A DNA stretch of 64,000 nucleotides from Prostheceraeus crozeri. Lineage: Eukaryota > Platyhelminthes > Polycladida > Euryleptidae. The notes below the pieces were generated by a model. It was not told the origin of the DNA. It was given only the letters and a program-made list of their open reading frames with translations, and searched no databases. A program made the translations under genes and the position numbers. This document shows, one piece after another, positions 49,313 through 60,693 of the stretch (the first letter of the stretch is position 1; each line of letters begins with the position of its first letter). The DNA is taken from contig CAJQUW010007783.1 of assembly GCA_907163375.1 (NCBI GenBank), positions 62,001 through 126,000 of the forward strand, read 5' to 3'.

Positions 49313-49413
49313 CTGTTAGCAGTTTGACTGATTAGTCGAATCTTGCTTTTGTCTTCTCTTTCTTGCTCATTAATTTTCTCGTCATTTAATTTAGGAAATG
49401 GAGTACGTGCAAG
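49313..49413 (-). CDS. weak candidate exon, minus strand
   Basis: On the minus strand, GTTCAG precedes a 33-codon open frame starting LARTPFPKLNDEKINEQERE and ending ISQTAN. It stops at an ideal donor (CAG|GTAAGT, bases 49312-49307). The highly charged, low-complexity-free peptide looks protein-like and differs from nearby random frames. Against it: the acceptor has no pyrimidine tract, and no neighbouring minus-strand exon was found. I do not recognise the protein. If real, it would belong to a gene nested antisense in the intron. Confidence 0.25.
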
Positions 49414-49639
49414 CTGAACTTTTCATAATTTTAGGATGTAACACGAAGTGCATGTGCATTTTATTGCTGAATTTATATCATGAACTCATGTATGCATATG
49501 TGTATAATACTAATGTCAATGCATGCATTGGGAATCTTTTTCGGATTATTTTCTAGATTATTATAGTGTTGTCGAAAGTCTATGTAGAATTGCAGAATTA
49601 CGATTGATTTACTGAAATATAATTACACTCATAGTGATG

Positions 49640-49985
49640 CGAATACCCAGGTTCAGGTTCAATGCCGTATCACATTCACCGGGCCGTGACGTCCGTCGAA
49701 GATCGTCAATCCACTCATTTCTCCGTCTTCCTCTCTTCTCTCGTCCTTCCACTTCGCCTTCGATCGTCGACTACACCAGGCTGTCGGGTCTCCGCTTCCA
49801 ATGCGCGTACTTTGCGTATTTCCTCCACTTGATAGTCTCCAAAAGTCCATTGTTTTCGGGCACTTCCACTTTGTCTCACACCCATTCGTTTGTTTTCCGC
49901 TGACACCAGCTCATCCTTAGGAGTCTCCGCCAGGCCCACATTTCGAATGCATTGATTCTCCTTTCGTCCACTTTTCTCAATGTCT
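49640..49985 (-). pseudogene. non-LTR retrotransposon relic (C-terminal region)
   Basis: Read on the minus strand from about 49985, one frame gives TLRKVDERRINAFEMWAWRR, LLRMSWCQRKTNEWV, a stop, then LLETIKWRKYAKYAHWKR, another stop, and IEGEVEGREKRGRRRNEWID. This is the stretch after the RT domain in RTE/CR1-like LINEs (WRRMLRISW..., ...IEG...RGRRR..W.DD...). Two stops and the lack of upstream RT mark it as a relic. The region is GC-richer and pyrimidine-rich on the + strand, which produces long but meaningless frames on other phases. Confidence 0.75.
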
Positions 49986-51460
49986 AACTCTCTGCGTTAT
50001 CTCGATATTTCTGCGTTATTACTCTCCATCAGTATCTCATGCAGTATAATGATAGGAAATGTAACTGTTGGGCCATAGAACGCTTAAATAATTGTCGTAT
50101 CTGCATACAGATTACCTGATTATTGAAAATTTAGCAAGGGACAAGTACAAATGAGTACAAGCAAACCGAATCTGACAATATACACGTATGTCATGAGCTG
50201 AATACATCTGTAGCTAGATTTACTCGAGTAGGAAACTTTCGTGAACTTCCCTATTTATCAATATTTTTCAAGCTCTAAGAAACTCTAGAATGAATGCATT
50301 TTGATTCTACGACCTAATCTCTACCGATCCCACAAATTGTTTAAATATACAAACCATGCTTATCTTGCATGAAGTATAATTCTATCCATTTACCTTATTC
50401 GCATTCTTGCTCGTGACAAAGACGAATCCAGCACAGCTGTGAGTTAAAAGCGATTCAAATTATTTCAATATTACAGTGAGAAGATGAACTTTCGCAAAAC
50501 CTCTGAGGATCATGTATTTAGTTACTTATCCAGGTGAAAGTCACTCTTTAAGGCTCATCAGCGTTTCTATATGAAATTCGGTTCATATGATAGCTTTGAT
50601 ATTAGGTCATAGGCAGTGAGGATGGCTTCTTGAAGAATTTTCCGAGGGGAAATTAATAGTACTAGTTTTCTGATTTAAATTTTCTGATCAGCAATTAGGG
50701 GGAAAGAACATCGGCACTTAATTTAGATTTTGAAAATCAGTGCCAAAACCTGTACTATTCTTGCTGGTATTAAAAATACTGGGGAGAAAAAACGGATGCT
50801 TTTTACTGATTCATTAATTTCAAAGAATTGGACCAGACCGTTTAATGAATATATAGACATTCACTGTCTTGAAGTATTAAAAATATCAAATTTCGGTGTT
50901 TTTATCATATTTCTCAGTCGCCAAATTATAGATGTTTTAGCATATGCAGAAGAAGTGACGAAATGCATTTCCAAAACTAGGCTAGATGAAGCCAGGCGAC
51001 CTTATAATACAGTAACTTTAATCTTTCATTTATTCATTAATTGTTTTGGAAATAATGTAATAGCGAGGAAATCATATCCACCTCTCTCTGCAACTTACGG
51101 TGACAAAATGCTGGAAGATATTAAAGAAATAACGCTTGTCATTATCGCAGTAAATTTCGAAAAAAATAGCGCAGTGGCCCATTATGCATATGCATTCCTA
51201 CTCATATTTTGTGGATTCTCAATAATTTCCTCTTAGTAATAGCTTGCTTGGCAAGATATTTCAAGCGAAATTTGACATTTGATGAAACAATGCATTGTAC
51301 TGACATTTGTTTTGAAAGTACTTCACGCGACTGCATACTTTGTATCGCTGATCAGTGGAATATTAAATCTTTTAACCAAAATATTCTCCTCTGATACATC
51401 GAAGTAAATATTTCAATCCAGTTAAGCGGGAAGTTGAAGTCATCATCCCTTTCTCTACAG
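49986..51460. other. intronic, nothing firm
   Basis: A 168-codon frame at 50730-51236 starts without ATG, has no recognised domain and lies just before an Ig exon. I regard it as chance or a decayed repeat. Confidence 0.45.
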
Positions 51461-51577
51461 GTTATGCTCCTGTTATCACGAAACATCCTCAGAACACGAG
51501 CAGTATTGAAGGTGAAGCAACGACCCTCCACTGCACGGCTTCAGGGGCACCAACGCCGACGATTCGATGGAAAAGAG
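51461..51577 (+). CDS. sdk: exon, first half of an Ig domain (Sidekick-like protein)
   Basis: Acceptor CCCTTTCTCTACAG, donor GTGAGT. Starting in phase 1 the exon encodes 38 codons: YAPVITKHPQNTSSIEGEAT, then TLHCTASGAPTPTIRWKR. These are the A to C strands of an Ig I-set domain, with the first Cys (LHC) and the core Trp (IRW). The linker Ser from the previous exon plus YAPVITK and the GAPTPTIRWKRG ending match what I know of Ig5 in Sidekick. The last base G joins the exon at 62242 to make Gly. It has balanced base composition, unlike the AT-rich introns. Confidence 0.92.
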
Positions 51578-51589
51578 GTGAGTTGGCGA

Positions 51590-52582
51590 TGAAATTTCGC
51601 CTTAGGTCACAACATTGAACCTCCGTTGAGAGGGAAAGAGAGAGTCCTACGGAAGTAAGAGGTTGGCTTTTTGAGGAACTAATAAGATCTCCTCGGCTTG
51701 TTCTCTTCAGTTTGTCCTCCTATTGCACTTGTGGCGTTGGGGAATAATGACCACAAGGCGGCATCGTTGGTAATTGGACACTCGAGGTTGGCGTCAAGTC
51801 CTTCGACTATCTTGTCCTCACTGATGGCGGGTTAATGCAATGTTTGAGTAGTTAAGCTCATTGTGTTTAGGACGAGGTAGAGATTCAGGTGAATACAAAG
51901 GAATTGATTAAAGAATGATAGAAATAGGAGTTGATGAAGCAATACTGAGAAATTGCAGTGAAAAGAAAGCACTTTGGATATAGACGACGTCCGAAATGAC
52001 AACCAGACGGAATATATGAAATTCAGATGAATCTGTGAACATTTGTCAGTTTTTGCAAGTGCTTCATAAATGCATCTATTTTCATTTTTGAAAACTTAAT
52101 CATTATTCTTTTCGGTGCATCATTTGCCGTTGTGAGTGATTGATAAGATCTCAATCATGGCCTACTAGAGACCTACTACACTTTACAAAGCCAAATGAGT
52201 TGCATAAGTTACAATGTGGAGATATTTGGGACTGTTCAGTTTGACTTGACCTTCTCTATGATTGGCTAAAAATTTTGTTTAGCAGTTTTACTCTTGAAAT
52301 TCACCTTTTTCTTCTTGAATTCTAAGGATCTATATTTTCCAGTGATATTCAACATTCAGGTCTCCAAATCATTTAAATTATTCTTGTGAATTATGGTAAT
52401 CTGACTCCTATAATCACCATTGTATATTAGGTGGCATATATGCTAATGCATTCACTATCTGTGGAATATTAGGTGACAATGCTCCTTCCAGAATGCCAAT
52501 GGACCAACTATTTCTCAGATGTATCAAAACACGTTTTATATGCATAGTTTTTCACACAATGCTGTGACATTGGATAGCTTTC
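51590..52582. other. intronic, nothing recognised
   Basis: About 1 kb before the 48-bp array with no feature. Confidence 0.5.
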
Positions 52583-55500
52583 ATGACAACAGTGGGTCTC
52601 CAGTCACGTGAATGGTTTTATGACAATTGGATCCAACTTGGCAGGTGGGTCTCCAGTGAATGGGTTTATGACAGTTGTATCCCGCGTGGCAGGTGGGTCT
52701 CCAGTCACGTGAATGGGTTTATGACAGTTGGATCCCGCGTGGCAGGTGGGTCTCCAGTAAATGGGTTTATGACAGTTGGATCCCGCGTGGCAGGTGGGTC
52801 TCCAGTGAATGGGTTTATGACAATTGGATCCCGCGTGGCAGGTGGGTCTCCAGTGAATGGGTTTATGACAGTTGGATCCCGCGTGGCAGGTGGGTCTCCA
52901 GTGAATGGGTTTATGACAGTTGGATCCCGCGTGGCAGGTGGGTCTCCAGTGAATGGGTTTATCACAATTGGATCCCGCGTGGCAGGTGGGTCTCCAGTGA
53001 ATGGGTTTATGACAGTTGGATCCCGCGTGGTAGGTGGGTCTCCAGTGAATGGGTTTATGACAGTTGGATCCCGCGTGGCAGGTGGGTCTCCAGTGAATGG
53101 GTTTATGACAGTTGGATCCCGCGTGGTAGGTGGGTCTCCAGTGAATGGGTTTATCACAATTGGATCCCGCGTGGTAGGTGGGTCTCCAGTGAATGGGTTT
53201 ATGACAGTTGGATCGCGCGTGGTAGGTGGGTCTCCAGTGAATGGGTTTATGACAGTTGGATCCCGCGTGGCAGGTGGGTCTCCAGTGAATGGGTTTATGA
53301 CAGTTGGATCCCGCGTGGTAGGTGGGTCTCCAGTGAATGGGTTTATGACAGTTGGATCCCGCGTGGTAGGTGGGTCTCCAGCGAATGGGTTTATCACAAT
53401 TGGATACCGCGTGGCAGGTGGGTCTCCAGTGAATGGGTTTATGACAGTTGGATCCCGCGTGGCAGGTGGGTCTCCAGTGAATGGGTTTATGACAGTTGGA
53501 TCGCGCGTGGTAGGTGGGTCTCCAGTGAATGGGTTTATGACAGTTGGATCCCGCGTGGCAGGTGGGTCTCCAGTGAATGGGTTTATGACAGTTGGATCCC
53601 GCCTGGCAGGTGGGTCCCCAGTGAATGGGTTTATCACAATTGGATGCCGCGTGGCAGGTGGGTCTCCAGTGAATGGGTTTATGACAATTGGATCCCGCGT
53701 GGCAGGTGGGTCTCCAGTGAATGGGTTTATGACAGTTGGATCGCGCGTGGTAGGTGGGTCTCCAGTGAATGGGTTTATGACAGTTGGATCCCGCGTGGCA
53801 GGTGGGTCTCCAGTGAATGGGTTTATGACAGTTGGATCCCGCCTGGCTGGTGGGTCACCAGTGAATGGGTTTATCACAATTGGATGCCGCGTGGCAGGTG
53901 GGTCTCCAGTGAATGGGTTTATGACAATTGGATCCCGCGTGGCAGGTGGGTCTCCAGTGAATGGGTTTATGACAGTTGTATCCCGCGTGGTAGGTGGGTC
54001 TCCAGTGAATGGGTTTATGACAATTGGATCCCGCGTGGCAGGTGGGTCTCCAGTGAATGGGTTTATCACAATTGGATACCGCGTGGTAGGTGGGTCTCCA
54101 GTGAATGGGTTTATGACAGTTGGATCCCGCGTGGCAGGTGGGTCTCCAGTGAATGGGTTTATGACAGTTGTATCCCGCGTGGCAGGTGGGTCTCCAGTGA
54201 ATGGGTTTATGACAGTTGGATCCCGCGTGGTAGGTGGGTCTCCAGTGAATGGGTTTATGACAGTTGGATCCCGCGTGGCAGGTGGGTCTCCAGTGAATGG
54301 GTTTATGACAGTTGGATCCCGCGTGGCAGGTGGGTCTCCAGTGAATGGGTTTATGACAGTTGGATCCCGCGTGGCAGGTGGGTCTCCAGTGAATGGGTTT
54401 ATGACAGTTGGATCCCGCGTGGCAGGTGGGTCTCCAGTGAATGGGTTTATCACAATTGGATCCCGCGTGGCAGGTGGGTCTCCAGTGAATGGGTTTATCA
54501 CAATTGGATCCCGCGTGGCAGGTGGGTCTCCAGTGAATGGGTTTATGACAGTTGGATCCCGCGTGGCAGGTGGGTCTCCAGTCACGTAAATGGGTTTATG
54601 ACAGTTGGATCCCGCGTGGTAGGTGGGTCTCCAGTGAATGGGTTTATGACAGTTGGATCCCGCGTGGCAGGTGGGTCTCCAGTCACGTGAATGGTTTTAT
54701 GACAATTGGATCCCGCCTGGTAGGTGGTCTCCAGTAAATGGGTTTATGACAATTTGATCCCGCGTGGTAGGTGGGTCTCCAGTGAATGGGTTTATGACAG
54801 TTGGATCCCGCGTGGCAGGTGGGTCTCCAGTCACGTGAATGGTTTTATGACAATTGGATCCCGCGTGGTAGGTGGGTCTCCAGTAAATGGGTTTATGACA
54901 GTTGGATCCCGCGTGGTAGGTGGGTCTCCAGTGAATGGGTTTATGACAGTTGGATCCCGCGTGGCAGGTGGGTCTCCAGTGAATGGGTTTATGACAGTTG
55001 GATCCCGCGTGGCAGGTGGGTCTCCAGTAAATGGGTTTATGACAGTTGGATCCCGCGTGGCAGGTGGGTCTCCAGTGAATGGGTTTATGACAGTTGGATC
55101 CCGCGTGGTAGGTGGGTCTCCAGTGAATGGGTTTATGACAGTTGGATCCCGCGTGGTAGGTGGGTCTCCAGTGAATGGGTTTATGACAGTTGGATCCCGC
55201 GTGGCAGGTGGGTCTCCAGTGAATGGGTTTATGACAGTTGGATCCCGCGTGGTAGGTGGGTCTCCAGTGAATGGGTTTATCACAATTGGATCCCGCGTGG
55301 TAGGTGGGTCTCCAGTGAATGGGTTTATGACAGTTGGATCCCGCGTGGTAGGTGGGTCTCCAGTGAATGGGTTTATGACAGTTGGATCCCGCGTGGCAGG
55401 TGGGTCTCCAGTGAATGGGTTTATGACAGTTGGATCGCGCGTGGCAGGTGGGTCTCCAGTCACGTGAATGGTTTTATGACAATTGGATCCCGCGTGGCAG

Positions 55501-56243
55501 GTGGGTCTCCAGTAAATGGGTTTATGACAGTTGGATCCCGCGTGGTAGGTGGGTCTCCAGTGAATGGGTTTATGACAGTTGGATCCCGCGTGGCAGGTGG
55601 GTCTCCAGTGAATGGGTTTATGACAGTTGGATCCCGCGTGGCAGGTGGGTCTCCAGTGAATGGGTTTATGACAGTTGGATCCCGCGTGGCAGGTGGGTCT
55701 CCAGTGAATGGGTTTATGACAGTTGGATACCGCGTGGCAGGTGGGTCTCCAGTGAATGGGTTTATGACAGTTGGATCCCGCGTGGCAGGTGGGTCTCCAG
55801 TGAATGGGTTTATGACAGTTGGATCCCGCCTGGTAGGTGGTCTCCAGTGAATGGGTTTATGACAGTTGGATCCCGCGTGGCAGGTGGGTCTCCAGTGAAT
55901 GGGTTTATGACAGTTGTATCCCGCGTGGCAGGTGGGTCTCCAGTGAATGGGTTTATGACAGTTGTATCTCGCGTGGCAGGTGGGTCTCCAGTGAATGGGT
56001 TTATGACAGTTGGATCCCGCGTGGCAGGTGGGTCTCCAGTGAATGGGTTTATGACAGTTGGATCCCGCGTGGCAGGTGGGTCTCCAGTGAATGGGTTTAT
56101 GACAGTTGGATCCCGCGTGGCAGGTGGGTCTCCAGTGAATGGGTTTATGACAGTTGGATCCCGCGTGGCAGGTGGGTCTCCAGTGAATGGGTTTATGACA
56201 GTTGTATCCCGCGTGGCAGGTGGGTCTCCAGTGAATGGGTTTG
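52583..56243. repeat. 48-bp minisatellite, about 76 units, with 53-bp punctuating variants
   Basis: The unit includes GACAGTTGGATCCCGCGTGG, then CAGGTGGGTCTCCAGTGAAT and GGGTTTAT; most units carry GGATCC. Common variants are GACAATTGG, TATCAC for TATGAC, GTGGTAGG for GTGGCAGG, and GGATAC/GGATGC. A rarer unit has five extra bases, giving CCAGTCACGTGAATGG, at about 52615, 52706, 54583 (CACGTA), 54684, 54832 and 55461. A 5-unit (240-bp) block is duplicated (starts near 53599 and 53839). Because 48 is divisible by three, several frames stay open for hundreds of codons on both strands. Decayed units continue to about 56360. Confidence 0.98.
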
Positions 56244-56360
56244 TGGCAAGTGCGTCTTCAGTAACGGCCTTGCGCTAAATGGGTTTCTAGTAAGGTCTAC
56301 TTTCCTTAAGGTCTTCTGATGAATGGGTTTCCAATAAGACAGTTTTCCAGTAAATGGTCT

Positions 56361-58851
56361 GAAGTCGGAAATTGATGTGAAACAAAATGTCTTCTATCCA
56401 TTTAAGTAACATCCATTTGTTGCTTATTGACGTCTGCAATATCGCTTAATTGTGATGTCTTTGGCGAAGAAACATGTCGAAGTTTTCAAAGTCTCTTTTA
56501 CATTTATTTTCCTAAATGACTGTACTTTCAGTATACTCACGGATTTGCAGTTAATGTCTTTCACCACAAAACCAGTAAGCAAATAATGAGCCGCTTTCAT
56601 CAAAGTAAAACCCTGGAGATTTATTTTGTATACATGAAAGTTGACGAGGAAATGGAAGTGAGATAATATCAAGAACTCGTGACGATTCCTTGGCCTCAAC
56701 CGTCATCAGTCAACACGAAAAATAATGATTTCATTGAATTGAAAAGGTTTGATTAAATAGCAATGAGAAACAAGAATATTGAAATGAATGGAATGCTTTT
56801 AGGAAAATCAAATTACTCGGATGACTTTCTGGATGACGATATTTTTTGATGCTTTAATTGGGAGTTAAAATGCTTCAATTTTCATGTTAGTTTTGCTGTT
56901 CTCTCGAAGTAGTGAGTCATCATGTAGAAATTCAAGTCAATTCCCGGGTCACTTGAGTTGCCGCAGTGATGGTGTGAACATTTATTCCGAATAAACAGGC
57001 GTGAAAAGACTGCATTATAATGCGAAGCCAAATGTAAACTTAACGTTGTTAGTGACAATTTCATTTAGAACAAAGTTATGAGAAAAGATGACAAAGATTC
57101 GAAAAATAAGTTAGAGGCACTACAGTATTGTGAACTAATGAGCTAAAAATATTTGTGACTTATGATTCGGTACTGAATTGGAATGTAAAAGTCCACGCGG
57201 AGCACCGGAATTCTTGAATTCCCACCGGCACTGGCGATTGTATCGAATGAGCTTTCAGTGAATTCATATCTGCTTGCATTAGCAACTACTTTGAGTGTCT
57301 TTTTCTGAACTAGAGACTGCCACAGAATCTTTGGAGTATCATAAAATGTGGTGTATGACAGAGCATTGAAAAACCATTTTTAAGTGATACCAATAAAGGG
57401 AATTTATGTAGCGACTGCTTTTCTGATATGGAATGTTTAATAAAGGACGATTGATCAAATTATAATGAAGGACACACTTGTGAACGACTGCGCGTTTTTG
57501 GAAGCACTCGTTGAAAATGTTATGTGCACTCTCATACGATGATGAAAATCATCCCAATAGTCATTCACGATAGAGTATAATGCTTACTAATTTGAATAAT
57601 TAATTGAAGTAGTCTGATGAGGACTGATGGCGTTCTCCAATCCGCAAGTGTACAAATGCAATGCTGTTGTAAAACCATTGGATTAATCAGTATTAAAAGA
57701 ACTCAATGGAGCTTTCTCGCGGTAGCGAATTAGAATTGATCAGTCCTGTCCCAATAGCCGGTAAAAATGGAAATCTTAAGACTTGCAACACTACTCATTC
57801 TTAGTGTTAATACACGACTAACACAGATTCCAAACAATGACGCATACACGTTGAACACAGACGTCTTATATACTGTAACGACTACAGATGCTGGCAGTGG
57901 AAATATAAAAAGCATGATATGCACATTTTCTCACTAGTTGTCCAAAGTATGCTTAATTAACCTGTACAAATACATTATGACCCTGCATTGGTCTCACTTT
58001 AAGTTAGATCGCCACGTCTACTCACCCGGGCCCTGGACAATGAAATTAACCAGTCCATTGTTGTTGGACTTTTGCTGAAGCATTGTTGTTTTTCAGCAAT
58101 TAATTTTAGGCACACAATCAATTTATTTTGATTTCAGGAGGAAGCAATAGATTAATTGTAATTACTTGCCATCATCGTTTGAAAGGACATTCTTCATTTT
58201 GAATCTTCCATTCTGTCATTTCAATTTAACGAATTAGGCTGTATGAACCTACATACTCCACAGGTCGCAAAATACTTCATTATCAATTTGTATAGTGACT
58301 TGAGTACACATCACATGAAATGCATGTAACTATATTCTTAATTGGATTTGAATATTGTTATATTTTATCAGAGACTTAAGTTTGTGCACCATAATTGTGA
58401 TGATAGTCAATCATTGAAACAAGGGAATAAATATAGTCACAAGAGCCTATAGCAGAACATAAAATATGGCTCAGAAAGTAGCCGCAAATGTGTTGTAGTA
58501 TGGAAATACTAAATCCAATTGCACCAAACAGTTCCTGATTAGATTCCTGAAAGCGAATAATTGTGAATGAGATATGGTTAGTGGGATTAGTACATAGTCT
58601 AAGGTGGGATGTCTTTTCTCCAACGATTCTGAACGAGGTACTTTATAAATAGACAAGTTCATTGCATAAGTTGAATTCCAATTTAGTGGCAGTAGTGATG
58701 CACTATCACTCATTGAAAGACAATGGCAAAATAGCGACATGTGTAGAAGCCTGTGGGTTCGAGGCCTCCTGTCAGTGTGTCGCCCATTCCAACTCTGCCA
58801 AAGGTAATGGATCCAAGAATAACTTTCTCTCATGAAAAACACTTAGTAGTG
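56361..58851. other. intronic, nothing recognised
   Basis: 2.5 kb of AT-rich sequence without recognised features. Confidence 0.5.
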
Positions 58852-59044
58852 GTCGCCGTGGCACAGCGGTTAAGTGCCTGGCCTAGCGATCCTTTGACAC
58901 AGAGGTCGAGCCTCGAAATTGTCATTGGAAGTCGTCATGAAGGGCATCCGGACTAAAAGTGCCACAACGCTCCAGAAAAGTCTTGCTATGTCAACACCGT
59001 CCAAGCCTCAAATATGGAGGAGTAGTTGCGTTAAAGCGTCATGA
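58852..59044 (+). mobile_element. tRNA-derived SINE, family 1, copy 5
   Basis: GTGGCACAGCGGTTAAGTGC, box B GAGGTCGAGCCTCG, CATTGGAAGTCGTCATGAAG, GGCATCCGGACTAAAAGTG and CACCGTCCAAGCCTCAAATA are all present. Confidence 0.92.
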
Positions 59045-60090
59045 TAAAAGTGTAAATGTGTTATAGAAGCTTCTGAAACAGTCTCAACCAGTTATTTGAC
59101 ATTGAAAACTATCATTTGAATGATACATTTCCCAGAATTGTATACAACTAAAATTTCCATCTTATTTCTCACTTGTAAAATATAAGAATTGAGACTTTCA
59201 CTTGTTATTCTTCAAATCCGAAATCTGCTCACCATCTTTCTAAATACAATATCTACTTCTTCACAAATGAGTTCTCTTCATTAAATTTCTTCCAATATTT
59301 CAATCAGTCCAGCTTTGTTTACAACCGTGCCATTGTTCTCTTTCTTGTCTACAACGTTGCCAATAGAAAATTGACCATCATCTGTGACTTTTACATCACT
59401 CGATCGCATTGTAAGTGGCATCATGCGATTACAAAGCCTTTTCTATGGGAAAGGTCGCGGTTTGATGAAGTTCAATCAATGATCCAAGTTCTTCATTCTA
59501 CCAATGTCACTCATTCTCCAAACCGCTGTTAACATGATTATGCAGATGTGAGCAGGTTGGCGCTTTAGGATGACCCCGACCCTCCCGTCGTCTTTTGTGA
59601 GAAGAGTTTCTTCCTGCGTGACGAATGGCATTGCTTCCAACCTTCTCCACAACACCGGTATTTGACAACTAATTCCCTGTAGTCGGCACTGTTTCGTGTT
59701 TGAACTCACGAACATTACGTAACGATAACATTTGATGTCATGAGCACCGCCTCTTATCCTAAACTTGGCAATTTGTTTGGAACTGTCGCTCAAACTGCTG
59801 TAAAATAGTTAAAACCTCTATTAATTTTTTACAATATGTGAGACAATAAACAAGCTGCCATAAGACAAGTAAGGAGTTAAGTAACTAAAACCCCATATGG
59901 GGAGGAAGGAAATGAAAGTAATCCATCGGAGTTCGGAGGCTGGGTGAGCATTCGGCGGAAGAGTAGGTGTGAGAGACGTTGATTCGAGTCGTTGGGCGGG
60001 TCTGTAGAACTCAGGGATCGAAAGCAGACCACGGATGCTAGGGTTTCGCATGCCTCCTCCCTCCAGCCACTAAAACCCCAACTGCAAGGG
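59045..60090. other. intronic, GC-richer block near its end, unassigned
   Basis: From about 59480 to 60290 the DNA is richer in G+C than its surroundings. ACTAAAACCCCA occurs at 59888 and 60069, which could mark an insertion with duplicated target. No coding motif was recognised. Confidence 0.35.
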
Positions 60091-60100
60091 GTATAAAAGT
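60091..60100 (+). promoter_or_regulatory. candidate TATA box (solo LTR or cryptic promoter)
   Basis: GTATAAAAGT is a near-ideal TATA box in a locally GC-rich block (CAACTGCAAGGG before, GACACCGGCCTCGTCACGG after). An LTR-retrotransposon LTR or an internal promoter are both possible. No LTR partner or polypurine tract was found. Confidence 0.35.
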
Positions 60101-60484
60101 GACACCGGCCTCGTCACGGACGGACGCATGGACTCTCATCTTCCTCTTTTCTGCCAGTTCGAGTGCATGACCAGCGCTGGACGCTGATCCCAAGATTGAA
60201 GCTCTCTGGAAGGAACAAATAACTGACGTCGAGAGCGGCAGGCTTTCCTCGGGTCCAGAAAGGGAGGTATCTGTCAGCAGGTCAAGACTGTGCTAGAATA
60301 GTCAGACATTTTTATCTTCTATGATTAAGACAATTAGCAGACCTATTTTCCATTTACAGGCGTTCTACGGAAGATAAAGCCACAACTATTAACTTTATGA
60401 ATGCAATTACCTTTAACATACAGTTTGGTATCAGGTATTCGTAACTTGACTTCTTGTTGTGATATTCATTTTCACCATTCATTT

Positions 60485-60693
60485 GGTCTCCGTGGCACAG
60501 TGGGTAAGTGCTTGGCCTAGCGATCTTTTGGTCCAGAGGTCGAGCCCCGAAAGTGTCATTGGAAGTCGTCAGGAAGGGCACTAAAAGATCGCAGCGCTCC
60601 AGATCAGTACCGTCTAAGCCCCAAATATGGAGGAGTAGTGACGTTAAACCATCATCATCTCTTTATGCTATTCTTTATACACGTGCCAAACCG
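60485..60693 (+). mobile_element. tRNA-derived SINE, family 1, copy 6 (best preserved head)
   Basis: GTGGCACAGTGGGTAAGTGC, TTGGCCTAGCGATCTTTTGG, box B GAGGTCGAGCCCC, CATTGGAAGTCGTCAGGAAG, then GTACCGTCTAAGCCCC and the end ACGTGCCAAACCG shared with the copy at 31777. A small deletion after GGAAGGGCA distinguishes it. Confidence 0.92.

Larger units (their letters stand above)
13837..51460 (+). other. sdk: 37.6-kb intron of the Ig-protein gene
   Basis: This is inferred from the donor at 13837 and the acceptor ending at 51460. Joining across it restores a Ser codon and gives a continuous Ig4-end to Ig5-start protein. It is filled with repeats and has no other Ig-like exon that I could find. A cassette exon cannot be excluded. 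Confidence 0.75.

Noticed and set aside
49634-49939. Three overlapping frames of 63-89 codons as exons
   Set aside because: They are off-phase shadows of the minus-strand LINE relic at 49640-49985.
50730-51236. 168-codon open frame as a gene
   Set aside because: It has no ATG start at the reported beginning, no recognisable domain and no splice support.
52583-56278. Very long open frames (up to about 670 codons, both strands) over the 48-bp array as a repetitive protein gene
   Set aside because: The unit is a multiple of three, so frames stay open automatically on several phases. Unit differences mostly change amino acids (for example Val/Ala and Val/Ile), the frames have no flanking splice or promoter context, and 5-bp variants break every frame.
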